Positions 57,091 through 64,000 of a stretch of DNA of 64,000 bases are shown here, piece by piece. This DNA is from DASZFV01 sp036494575 (GTDB taxonomy: Bacteria > Myxococcota_A > Polyangia > Fen-1088). A program made the translations under genes and the position numbers. The DNA lies in the NCBI GenBank assembly GCA_036494575.1, contig DASXOE010000140.1, positions 47,944 to 111,943 of the forward strand, given 5' to 3'. Below the pieces are notes generated by a model that saw only the letters and a list, made by a program, of their open reading frames with translations, was not told the origin of the DNA and made no database searches. Numbering within the stretch: the first letter of the stretch is position 1; the number at the start of each line of letters is the position of its first letter.

Positions 57091-57801
57091 TTGAGCGAAG
57101 GGTGTACCTCATGCGGCAACAAGGGCGGGTGCGACTCGCGCAAGGGGGGCATGTTCGCGGCCGTCGACGAGGCTCTTGCGCGGCTCTATCCGACGCGTCG
57201 CTGGGCCGAGCGCGACGAGGAGGCCGGGTTCGGCGCGGGCGTGAGCGCGGGGGAGGGCGCCGCGGTTGCGCGCGCGCTGGCGGCGCGCCTCAAGGCGCTC
57301 GCCGTCCATCGTCCCGGCACGGCTGACGAGACCTGCGACTACGTTTACGTGCTGTGCTTCGGGCGGACGCCGTCGCTCGTCGAGCGCCTCCACGGCCTCG
57401 TCGACGGCCCCGACGCCGACGACGAGCTCGGCGACGTCGAGGAGCGCTACCTGCGCGTCGCGCTGTCGAGCGTGGCCCGCTTCGCGGGCGTGCAAGAGGT
57501 CGCGATGCGCGGGTCGCGCCAGCCCGGCGTCGAGGGCGGGGCGCTCGTCATCACTGAAGAGTCGCGCACCGGCGTCTTCGATCCGATCTTGCTCAAGCGC
57601 TTTCAGGGGCTCGTGGCCGTGTTGGCGGAGCACGACATCCGCCACCTCGACTTCGGCGAGATCACGGAGGCGCCCGAGGGCTTCGACCCCGGTGACTACG
57701 CCGAACGCTACGGCGGCGGCGCGCCCGCCGTCGCGAACTACCTCTTCTTCCCGCAGCCGGCCGCGAGCGTGACCACGACGGTCGTCGCGGGGCGGCCATG
57801 A
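57091..57801 (+). CDS. unknown protein with N-terminal Cys cluster, coupled to kamA
   Basis: 236 residues from TTG at 57091, with TGAGGA about 5 bp upstream, and only 7 bp after kamA. The N-terminus reads GCTSCGNKGGCDSRKGG, a Cys-x2-Cys-x5-Cys cluster that could bind a metal or Fe-S centre. Next come CDYVYVLCFGRTPSLVERL and an alpha/beta body with RYLRVALSSVARFAGVQEVAM and ALVITEESRTGVFDPILLKRFQGLV. Family not recognised. Tight linkage suggests a function in lysine/beta-lysine metabolism or as an electron-transfer partner, but this is inference. Confidence 0.75.
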   Translation: MSEGCTSCGNKGGCDSRKGGMFAAVDEALARLYPTRRWAERDEEAGFGAGVSAGEGAAVARALAARLKALAVHRPGTADETCDYVYVLCFGRTPSLVERLHGLVDGPDADDELGDVEERYLRVALSSVARFAGVQEVAMRGSRQPGVEGGALVITEESRTGVFDPILLKRFQGLVAVLAEHDIRHLDFGEITEAPEGFDPGDYAERYGGGAPAVANYLFFPQPAASVTTTVVAGRP

Positions 57802-57820
57802 CGACCATCGTCGACGGCGC

Positions 57821-58627
57821 TCACTTGAGCTTCGCGGCCACCCGCGGCATGAGGCCGGCGCCGATGGCCCTGGCGCGCCGCTCCTCGGGCGGATCGTAGC
57901 GCCCCGCGGCGGGGGCCGCCGCGACCTCGTCGAGGAGGCGTTTGGCCTCGGCGGCTCGATCCTCGTCGAGATAGGTGCTCGCGAGGTATACGCGCGCGCG
58001 CAGGCTGAGCGGATTCACCTCGAGGGCGCGCTTGAAGTGGCGCTCGGCCTGGTCGCGATCGCGCTTCGGCCACGGCAGCTTGTCGAAGAAGCGTCCCCAG
58101 GCCGTGTCGATCGCGCCTTGCTCGTAACGCCGGTCGAGCTGCTCCGCGCGCCCGAGCCGCTCGCGAAACTTGCCCTCCATTCCCTTGGCGAGGGCCTTGA
58201 CGACGCCGAGGCCGAGCGCGTAATCGCCCATGCAGACGGCGGCCCAGTATTGACCCTCGACGCGATTGGGGTTGCTCGTCACCGCGCGCTCGGCCAGGTC
58301 CCATCCCTCCTTGCCGACGCGCGAGCGCTCGTCGCTGCTCTGCCCTGGATCGTCCGCGAGCCAGAAGGAAAACCGCGCCGCCCGCCAGAGCACGCCGTAG
58401 TCCTGGGGCGCGCGCGCGAGCGCCTCCTTCACGAGCGACTGCTCCTCGGCGCACGCCTTCCGGTCGTCGCGACGCTTGTGCAGCTCGTCGATCCGCTCCA
58501 ACATCCGGGCGACGGTGGGCGGCTCCGCGGGCGTGGCTCCGGTCGCGACCGGCGCCTTCACATCCGGCGCCGCGCCGACGGTGAACAGGGCCAAGACGAT
58601 CGACGGCGCGACGCTTAGGAGGTTCAC
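57821..58627 (-). CDS. exported TPR protein
   Basis: 268 residues from GTG at 58627 (the frame is open upstream). An N-terminal signal segment SVAPSIVLALFTVGAAPD is present. Helical repeats follow, with LVKEALARAPQDYGVLWRAAR, WDLAERAVTSNP, AERHFKRALEVNP and LRARVYLASTYLDE. The central EGQYWAAVCMGDYALGLG is shared with TPR proteins of the TRAP-associated TatT kind. It is divergent from citrate synthase: a TATACT -10 box on the minus strand (58639-58634) lies 6 bp before the start. Role unknown. Confidence 0.8.
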   Translation of the reverse strand: MNLLSVAPSIVLALFTVGAAPDVKAPVATGATPAEPPTVARMLERIDELHKRRDDRKACAEEQSLVKEALARAPQDYGVLWRAARFSFWLADDPGQSSDERSRVGKEGWDLAERAVTSNPNRVEGQYWAAVCMGDYALGLGVVKALAKGMEGKFRERLGRAEQLDRRYEQGAIDTAWGRFFDKLPWPKRDRDQAERHFKRALEVNPLSLRARVYLASTYLDEDRAAEAKRLLDEVAAAPAAGRYDPPEERRARAIGAGLMPRVAAKLK

Positions 58628-58650
58628 GAAAGGAGTATATAAGCTATGCT
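58623..58650. promoter_or_regulatory. overlapping divergent promoters of gltA and the TPR gene
   Basis: Plus strand: TTCACG (58623-58628), 16 bp, TATGCT (58645-58650), giving gltA a leader of about 20 nt. Minus strand: TATACT (58639-58634) lies 6 bp from the TPR gene GTG at 58627. The two promoters overlap and should interfere. Confidence 0.45.
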
Positions 58651-58676
58651 GCCGCCCGGACCCAGGAGGAAGAGCC

Positions 58677-59975
58677 TTGCCAGACGCACCGTCCAAGGTT
58701 GATCTCAAGATCGACAACGCCACCATCGAGCTCCCCGTCGTCGTCGGCACCGAAGACGAGCGCGGCATAGACATCGGCAAGCTGCGCGCCCAGACCGGCT
58801 ACGTCACGCTCGATCCCGCCTACATGAACACTGCGTCCACGCGCAGCGCGATCACGTTCCTCGACGGCGAGAAGGGCATCCTGCGTTACCGCGGCATCCC
58901 CATCGAGGAGCTGGCCGAGAAGTCGACGTTCGTCGAGGTCGCCTACCTCCTCATCTACGGCAAGCTGCCGTCCGGCGCCGAGCTCGCGGCGTTCTCGGAG
59001 CAGCTCACGCGTCACTCGATGCTCCACGAGGACATGAAGCGCTTCTACGACGGCTATCCCGGGACGGCGCACCCGATGGCCATCTTGTCCTCGATGGTCT
59101 GCACGTTGTCGAGCTTCTATCCGCAGGCCCTCGACGTGAAGAACCACGACGAGCAGGACGCGACGATCGCCCGCTTGATCTCGAAGATGCGCACGATCGC
59201 GGCCTTCTCGTACAAGAAGTCGATCGGCCATCCGTTCGTCTACCCGAAGAACAGCCTCAGCTACTGCGCGAACTTCCTCAACATGATGTTCTCGGTGCCC
59301 GCCGAGCCGTACGACGTCGACGAGGACATCGTCAAGGTCCTCAACCTCCTGCTCATCCTCCACGCCGACCACGAGCAGAACTGCAGCACCTCGACGGTGC
59401 GCCAGGTCGGCAGCTCGCAGGCGAACCTCTTTGCGGCCATCTCGGCCGGCATCTGCGCGCTGTGGGGCCCGCTGCACGGCGGCGCCAACGAAGAGGTTCT
59501 CGCCATGCTGCAGGAGATCAAGAACGACGGCGGCGGGCCCGCGAAGTTCGTCGACCTCGCGAAGCGGAAGGACTCGGGGTTCCGCCTCATGGGCTTCGGT
59601 CACCGCGTCTACAAGAACTACGACCCGCGCGCGAAGATCATCAAAGTGGCGGCGGATCGGGTCATGAAGAAGATGAAGCAGCCAGACCCGCTGCTCGACA
59701 TCGCGAAGAGCCTCGAGGAGGCGGCCCTCTCGGACCCTTACTTCATCGAGCGGAAGCTGTACCCGAACGTCGACTTCTATAGCGGCATCATCTACCGGGC
59801 GCTCGGTATTCCCACGAACATGTTCACCGTCATGTTCGCGATCGGCCGCACGCCCGGCTGGATCGCCCACTGGAAAGAGATGAACGAAGATCCTACGACC
59901 AAGATCTTCCGTCCGCGCCAGATCTATACCGGTCCGGCGCTCACGCACTACCGGACGTTAGACCAGCGCAAGTAG
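58677..59975 (+). CDS. gltA: citrate synthase (type II)
   Basis: 432 residues from TTG at 58677; AGGAGGA at 58664-58670 with about 6-bp spacing fixes this start, and the longer frame has no homology. Condenses oxaloacetate and acetyl-CoA in the citric acid cycle. Active-site residues are in LILHADHEQNCSTST (His), LWGPLHGGANEEVL (His), GFGHRVYKNYDPRA and the Asp in NVDFYSGI. The DNA shows the N-terminal beta domain of hexameric, NADH-sensitive enzymes (LDPAYMNTASTRSAITFLDGEKG). Confidence 0.97.
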   Translation: MPDAPSKVDLKIDNATIELPVVVGTEDERGIDIGKLRAQTGYVTLDPAYMNTASTRSAITFLDGEKGILRYRGIPIEELAEKSTFVEVAYLLIYGKLPSGAELAAFSEQLTRHSMLHEDMKRFYDGYPGTAHPMAILSSMVCTLSSFYPQALDVKNHDEQDATIARLISKMRTIAAFSYKKSIGHPFVYPKNSLSYCANFLNMMFSVPAEPYDVDEDIVKVLNLLLILHADHEQNCSTSTVRQVGSSQANLFAAISAGICALWGPLHGGANEEVLAMLQEIKNDGGGPAKFVDLAKRKDSGFRLMGFGHRVYKNYDPRAKIIKVAADRVMKKMKQPDPLLDIAKSLEEAALSDPYFIERKLYPNVDFYSGIIYRALGIPTNMFTVMFAIGRTPGWIAHWKEMNEDPTTKIFRPRQIYTGPALTHYRTLDQRK

Positions 59976-60040
59976 CGCCGTCGTTCCGCCGTCGTGCGGA
60001 CGCAACGGCGTTTGGGGCCTCCGCGCCCTGCCACCACCCT

Positions 60041-60059
60041 TCGCGACCTTCGGTCGCGA
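60041..60059. terminator. hairpin between convergent gltA and response regulator
   Basis: TCGCGACC-TTC-GGTCGCGA is a perfect 8-bp stem in the 91-bp gap between convergent stops. It lacks a clear T-tract, but its position fits a bidirectional terminator. Confidence 0.5.
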
Positions 60060-60066
60060 GCCCTCG

Positions 60067-60663
60067 TCAGCGCGCGCGGCCCGCGGACTCGAGGGGCGGC
60101 CCGAGGCGGCGCAGCTTGCGCTGCAGCGATCGCCGGTGCAGTCCCAAGACACGCGCGGCCTCGGAAATGTTCCCGCGGCAATCGAGCAAAACGGTGTGAA
60201 TGTGCTCCCATTCGACGCGGGCCAGCGAGGCGGGCTCGTCGTCACTGTCGAAGACGTCGTTGGCGACGCCGTGATCGGCCGCCAACGACGGCGTCGCCCC
60301 AAACAAGGCGGCCACCTTGCGCGCCTCGATGGGCTTCGAGAGGTAGTCCTGGAAGCCCGTGCGCATGGCGTGCACGGCGGCGGCGATCGATGGATAGCGC
60401 GTGAGGACGATGGCTGCGACCTCGGGGTTGCGCGCCCGGATGCGGGACAGGAGGTCGAACCCCGTCCCATCGCAGAGCTTCTGCTCGACGATGAGGCAGC
60501 TCGGCGTGACGGCCGCCGCGAGGGCGAACGCCTTGTCGCATCGGTCGGCGGTTCGCACGGTCCAGCGCGCGTCGCGGAACCATTGCGCCAAGGATTCTCG
60601 GGCGCACGGGTCGTCGTCGACGATGAGGATGTTGCGAGATGGGGAGAGGGTGACGTGGTTCAC
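60067..60663 (-). CDS. RegA/ActR-type response regulator with Glu at the phosphorylation site
   Basis: 198 residues from GTG at 60663. Receiver domain about 10-125: acidic cluster VDDDP (residues 16-18), VLTRYP with the switch Thr, and YLSKP with the conserved Lys. The phospho-acceptor position reads IVEQKLCDGTG, i.e. Glu60 where RegA/PrrA have Asp in VVDLRL. A Fis-type helix-turn-helix is at about 160-185 (GNISEAARVLGLHRRSLQRKLRR). Glu often mimics the phosphorylated state, so this protein may bind DNA constitutively. No histidine kinase gene is adjacent. It is divergent from the FHA-AAA+ regulator. A TTATAG box lies 6 bp upstream. Confidence 0.9.
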   Translation of the reverse strand: MNHVTLSPSRNILIVDDDPCARESLAQWFRDARWTVRTADRCDKAFALAAAVTPSCLIVEQKLCDGTGFDLLSRIRARNPEVAAIVLTRYPSIAAAVHAMRTGFQDYLSKPIEARKVAALFGATPSLAADHGVANDVFDSDDEPASLARVEWEHIHTVLLDCRGNISEAARVLGLHRRSLQRKLRRLGPPLESAGRAR

Positions 60664-60760
60664 GGGCCCCTATAAGGCAAGCGACATGCCACGGCGGGGA
60701 ACGGCTAGGACCGCATCGCGTCGCGGTTTCGCGCCGCGACGATGGGTAGCGAGGTCATAT

Positions 60761-60772
60761 GTCAGATCTGAC
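60761..60772. promoter_or_regulatory. 12-bp perfect palindrome in the divergent regulator spacer
   Basis: GTCAGATCTGAC lies 30 bp before the FHA-AAA+ ATG, next to a TAGATC -10-like element (60778-60783). It is a candidate site for a dimeric regulator, possibly one of the two flanking proteins. The rest of 60664-60801 shows no ORF worth calling. Confidence 0.4.
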
Positions 60773-60801
60773 TGTCATAGATCGGACGCTGGCGAAGGCC
60801 G

Positions 60802-62196
60802 ATGTCCGTGGTGTATGGATGGCCAGTGGACGAGTTTAGCGACGGCTCGGTCACCCTGCGCCAGCGTGGCGCAGAGGGCGGCTCCAAAGACGTCTTTCCG
60901 GTTCTCCTGCTGATCGGGAACGCCCAGAAAGGGGGCGCGCTCGATCTGCCCCGGGTCGTCCGGCTGCCGCCGCGGGCCCTGGAGATCGGCAGGCTGCGTG
61001 GGGACCCGGCGGAGGAGCGGGAGGGGCGCCTCGGCGTCCCGGACAAGCTGCTGTCGCGGGTCCACCTTCGCCTCGAGCGCGTCCCTGGCGGATGTGACGT
61101 CGAGGACGCGAGCAGCCTAAACGGCACCTTCCTGGACGGGCGTCGACTCGAGGGGCGGGTCCGGCTCGCGGACGGCGACCTGCTCCTCTTCGGAGGTCAC
61201 GGCGCCCTGTTCCGCCGCGTGACCGAGGAGGCGCTGCGGGCGATCCATGAGGATCTGACGACGCCGTTCGGCCCCGTGCCCACGGCGTCGCCCGCCCTCG
61301 CGACGACGCTGTGGCGCCTGCGCCGCCTCGCGCGCTCCGGCACAGAGGTCCTCATCACGGGCGAGACCGGCACGGGCAAGGAGGTCTACGCGAGGGCGAT
61401 CCATCAGGCTTCCAGACGGACGGGACGGCTCGTCGCCATCAACTGCGCCGCCATCCCCGCCGAGCTCGCCGAGAGCGAGCTCTTCGGTCACGCGCGCGGC
61501 GCCCACTCGACGGCGAACGAATCCCGGCCCGGCCTCATCCAGGCGGCCGACGGCGGCACGTTGTTCCTCGACGAGATCGGCGACATGAACCCGCGCCTGC
61601 AGGCCAAGTTGCTGCGGTTCCTGCAGGACCGCGAGGTCACGCCGCTCGGCTCGACGACGTCGAAGAAGGTCGACGTTCAGGTCATCGCGGCCACGAACAA
61701 CGCCGGCGCGAACAGCGAGCTGCGCTCTGATCTCGCGGCGCGCCTCGGTGCGCAGGCCATCCACCTGCCGCCGCTGCGCGATCGCATCGAGGATCTAGGC
61801 GCGCTCGTCCACCACTTCCTCTCGGCGTCCGGCACGCGCCCAGCGTCCGAGCTCGAGCCGGCGGCGTTCCACGCGCTCTGTCATTACATGTGGCCGCGCA
61901 ACGTGCGCGAGCTGCAGAAGGTCATCAACGAGGCAATGGCCGTCGCCGAGGGCGCGGCGTGCTTGCGCCTGACGCACCTGCCGGACGTCGTGACGACCGT
62001 GATGGAACCCTCGGAGCGCCCGAATGCCGCGCCGGCACCTCGTCGCGCCTCGCCCACGCGCGCGGAGCTCGACGCGCTCCTCAAGCAGCACGACGGCAAC
62101 GTCGCCCAGGTCGCCCGCGCGCTCGATCGCCAGTGGGCGGTCGTGTGGCGATGGATCGTCAAGTTCGGGATCGACCCGGTGCGCTACCGCAAGTGA
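60802..62196 (+). CDS. FHA-AAA+ transcription regulator lacking the GAFTGA loop
   Basis: 464 residues. FHA domain about 35-135, with LEIGRLRG, LSRVHLRLE and SSLNGTFLDGRRL, binds phosphothreonine, normally from a Ser/Thr kinase. AAA+ domain about 160-400: Walker A GETGTGKE (near 187), Walker B GGTLFLDEIGD. Where NtrC-type activators have GAFTGA, this protein has GAHSTA (residues 233-238), and the Arg-finger region reads RSDLAARLG. A Fis-like C-terminal helix pair (QVARALDRQWAVVWRWIVKFGI) remains. Sigma54 contact is therefore doubtful; it may act on other promoters or as a phospho-dependent repressor. The kinase gene 88 bp downstream could phosphorylate its partner. Confidence 0.9.
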   Translation: MSVVYGWPVDEFSDGSVTLRQRGAEGGSKDVFPVLLLIGNAQKGGALDLPRVVRLPPRALEIGRLRGDPAEEREGRLGVPDKLLSRVHLRLERVPGGCDVEDASSLNGTFLDGRRLEGRVRLADGDLLLFGGHGALFRRVTEEALRAIHEDLTTPFGPVPTASPALATTLWRLRRLARSGTEVLITGETGTGKEVYARAIHQASRRTGRLVAINCAAIPAELAESELFGHARGAHSTANESRPGLIQAADGGTLFLDEIGDMNPRLQAKLLRFLQDREVTPLGSTTSKKVDVQVIAATNNAGANSELRSDLAARLGAQAIHLPPLRDRIEDLGALVHHFLSASGTRPASELEPAAFHALCHYMWPRNVRELQKVINEAMAVAEGAACLRLTHLPDVVTTVMEPSERPNAAPAPRRASPTRAELDALLKQHDGNVAQVARALDRQWAVVWRWIVKFGIDPVRYRK

Positions 62197-62245
62197 CAGG
62201 AGCGCGACGCGCGCTACCACCGTCGCCCGCGCGGGCAGGTCCATC

Positions 62246-62274
62246 TTGGTTCCTAGCTAAAAACCAGGTACTCT
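62246..62274 (+). promoter_or_regulatory. predicted promoter of the terminal kinase gene
   Basis: TTGGTT at 62246-62251, a 17-bp spacer and TACTCT at 62269-62274, 9 bp before the ATG at 62284. Confidence 0.55.
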
Positions 62275-62283
62275 CGGGCCCAG

Positions 62284-64000
62284 ATGGGAGTGCCACCGAC
62301 TGCGCAGGCGCTCGAGCCGCCGACGAGCGGTCCAGGTCTCTCCAGCGATCCCAGCGTCACGGACCTGGGTGACGCCGCCCTGATCCGGGCGACCTCGCTA
62401 GACATCGCGCGAGGCGCCGTCCTCGCGGGCCGCTATCAGATCGAAGCGGTCATCGGAAAGGGCGGCAGCGGCATCGTGTTGCGCGCATTCGACCGCGTCG
62501 CGCAGGTCCCCGTCGCGATCAAGATTCTCAAGCCCGACCTTGCCGCGGACCCACGCTGGATCGAGCGCTTCTCTCGTGAGCTGCGGCTCGGGCGACAAAT
62601 ACAGCACGCGAACGTTTGCCGGGTGTTCGACATTGGCCAAGCCGACGGCCATTGGTTCATCACGATGGAGCTCGCAACCGGAGGAACGCTGCGAGATCAG
62701 CTCGGCGAGAACGCCGCAAAGCGCTCAGCGCAGGAGAAGCTCACCGACATACGTGCCGTAGTCGCGGGGTTGGCCGCCATTCACGAAGCCGGCATCGTCC
62801 ACCGTGACGTGAAGCCGGACAACTTTCTTCGGATGACGGATGGTCGGCTGGTCCTCTCCGACTTCGGCCTCGCGACGAACCCGGCCGATGCCCCGACCGT
62901 CAGCATCATGGTGGGAACGCCCCACTACATGGCCCCTGAGGTCGTGATGGGGGACGTCGCGACACCTCGCTCCGACGTCTGGGCAGCAGCGGTCGTGATT
63001 CACGAGATATTGCTCGGGACACGGCCGGAACGTGCTCCGTTGACGCGGGCCCCGACGTTAAGGGGACCTCGACAGGCGTCTCGCTCGACGAGGGCATTGC
63101 TGAATGTCTGCCGGACGGCCTTGAACACCGAGCCGGATGATCGGCCGTGCGACGGCCGCGCACTATCCAGGATCGTTGATTCCGTCATTACCTCGAACAG
63201 CCCACTCGGCCAGTGGCTCGGTGTGCGCAGACACAAGCAGACGGCCTGGGTATCGACGCTTGTAGCGCTGGGGATGGCCGTCGCGCTCGGCGTTCACTTC
63301 TGGCTGCCCGCCAGCGCGACGTCCTCGACGGAGTCGCGCCCCGGAGTTATCAGGGTAACCGGTACGCCCCGAGATCTGACCGACTCCTCGAAGGTCTTCG
63401 CCAGATTCGAAGAGCGGGTCCACTGCTTCGCGATCCTGCCCGGCGGCGAGTCAGCGCGAGTGGTGTTGGGCACACCGCGGCGCGCCGAGGACATCGAGCT
63501 CGCGACCGGGCGCCGAACGCCTTCGCCACTACCGCAGGAGACGTACGAAACGGAGTGTCCGCAGCTATCACCTCGAGGAGACTCTTTGCTCTTCACGCGG
63601 CTTTCGCCGACGGCTTCGTCGCAGATTGTGCGTGCGAATCCGAGCGGGGAGGGTGCGGTCCCGGTGACATACGGCTCAGAGCCTCGGTGGCTCCCGAACG
63701 GCGACGAGTTTCTCTATAACGTCGATCTCGGTCACGCCGGTCTCTTTTCTCTGCCGACAATGACATCGAGCATCCTGCCTGATGGGCACGGGCAGGCGCG
63801 ACATTTTCTGTACAGAAAAGCGGTCAGTGAAAGCGGCAACTACGCCGCCGTCGCTTACAACGCCGACGCGATGGATCGCCTTCTGGAGATCCATTCGCTT
63901 CCGGACCTACACCTCATCGCCTCGTGGCGCATCCCTCTCTCGATCCGGGGGGTCACCTTCGATGGCGAGACACTATTGCTGAGTGATATTGACAGACCCG
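62284..64000 (+). CDS. Ser/Thr kinase with beta-propeller-like C-terminus, cut by window end
   Basis: At least 572 codons, open at the window end. Kinase domain about 45-285: IGKGGSGIVLRA, VAIKILKPD, VHRDVKPDN, DFGLA and VGTPHYMAPEV. A membrane helix (about 318-335) follows KQTAWVSTLVALGMAVALG. The outer part shows TolB/WD-type repeat strands such as SPRGDSLLFTRLSP, EPRWLPNGDEFLYNVD, SESGNYAAVAYN and IRGVTFDGETLLLSD, each a four-stranded-blade pattern. Such tails usually bind proteins. Its GC content is lower and codon use more mixed than in the neighbouring genes, suggesting recent acquisition. The start ATG is set by the promoter just upstream. Confidence 0.85.
   Translation, partial: MGVPPTAQALEPPTSGPGLSSDPSVTDLGDAALIRATSLDIARGAVLAGRYQIEAVIGKGGSGIVLRAFDRVAQVPVAIKILKPDLAADPRWIERFSRELRLGRQIQHANVCRVFDIGQADGHWFITMELATGGTLRDQLGENAAKRSAQEKLTDIRAVVAGLAAIHEAGIVHRDVKPDNFLRMTDGRLVLSDFGLATNPADAPTVSIMVGTPHYMAPEVVMGDVATPRSDVWAAAVVIHEILLGTRPERAPLTRAPTLRGPRQASRSTRALLNVCRTALNTEPDDRPCDGRALSRIVDSVITSNSPLGQWLGVRRHKQTAWVSTLVALGMAVALGVHFWLPASATSSTESRPGVIRVTGTPRDLTDSSKVFARFEERVHCFAILPGGESARVVLGTPRRAEDIELATGRRTPSPLPQETYETECPQLSPRGDSLLFTRLSPTASSQIVRANPSGEGAVPVTYGSEPRWLPNGDEFLYNVDLGHAGLFSLPTMTSSILPDGHGQARHFLYRKAVSESGNYAAVAYNADAMDRLLEIHSLPDLHLIASWRIPLSIRGVTFDGETLLLSDIDRP

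Noticed and set aside
60759..60840. Short ORF of 26 codons starting at the palindrome upstream of the FHA regulator
   Set aside because: It overlaps the regulator start in another frame and has no ribosome site or recognisable sequence.

Overview
The window is a GC-rich, densely coded chromosomal segment. It most likely comes from a myxobacterium (Myxococcota, probably Polyangia). This is inferred from five eukaryote-like Ser/Thr kinases, several with C-terminal PEGA-type tails, from FHA/AAA+ and NtrC-type regulators, from a PilZ protein of the type expanded in myxobacteria, from a fused transaldolase-glucose-6-phosphate isomerase, and from a zwf-opcA-pgl cluster. I saw no rRNA, tRNA, IS element, prophage or CRISPR array. 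Most of the window is core metabolism and information processing; the unusual items are fusions, degenerate enzymes or regulators, and regulatory DNA.

Layout. 0-7.6 kb: two minus-strand genes (one cut by the window edge), then yajC-secD-secF (Sec auxiliary complex), recJ, a small membrane protein and a TerC transporter. 7.6-9.9 kb: a nitrilase-family amidase and soluble transhydrogenase (minus). 10-19.8 kb: the translation/RNA operon rimP-nusA-ylxR-infB-DUF503-rbfA-truB-rpsO-pnp, preceded by a promoter and an intrinsic terminator in its leader, then dut. 20.2-23.9 kb: argC, a fused argJ-argB and argR behind a near-perfect ARG box. 23.9-27.9 kb: quinone reductase, purB, purC and a catalytically dead PurQ-like protein. 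27.9-34.7 kb: PilZ protein, TatD, a Ser/Thr kinase, a secreted protein with a palindromic operator, an OPT transporter and an NtrC-type activator. 34.8-42.3 kb (minus): tal-pgi, zwf, opcA, pgl, glk, a complete glucose entry/oxidative pentose phosphate operon. 42.4-51.2 kb: antiporter, cobU, kinase, cobS, VOC protein, phospholipase-D family enzyme (minus), infA and an HtrA protease. 51.2-54.9 kb (minus): an operon of two Ser/Thr kinases and a TPR membrane protein. 54.9-60 kb: an OB-like unknown, lysine 2,3-aminomutase, a Cys-motif unknown, a TPR lipoprotein-like gene (minus) and citrate synthase. 60-64 kb: a response regulator with Glu in place of the phospho-Asp, divergent from an FHA-AAA+ regulator without GAFTGA, then a Ser/Thr kinase with a beta-propeller-like tail running off the window.

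Promoters of the form TTGAC(C/G)-17-TAnnnT recur 6-12 bp upstream of start codons, often without a Shine-Dalgarno sequence, so near-leaderless mRNAs look common here. The best candidates for new biology are the rimP leader attenuator, the ArgJ-ArgB fusion, the dead PurQ paralogue, the divergent pair of non-canonical regulators at 60-62 kb, and the palindrome over the promoter of the secreted protein. All calls come from reading the sequence; no database search was run.
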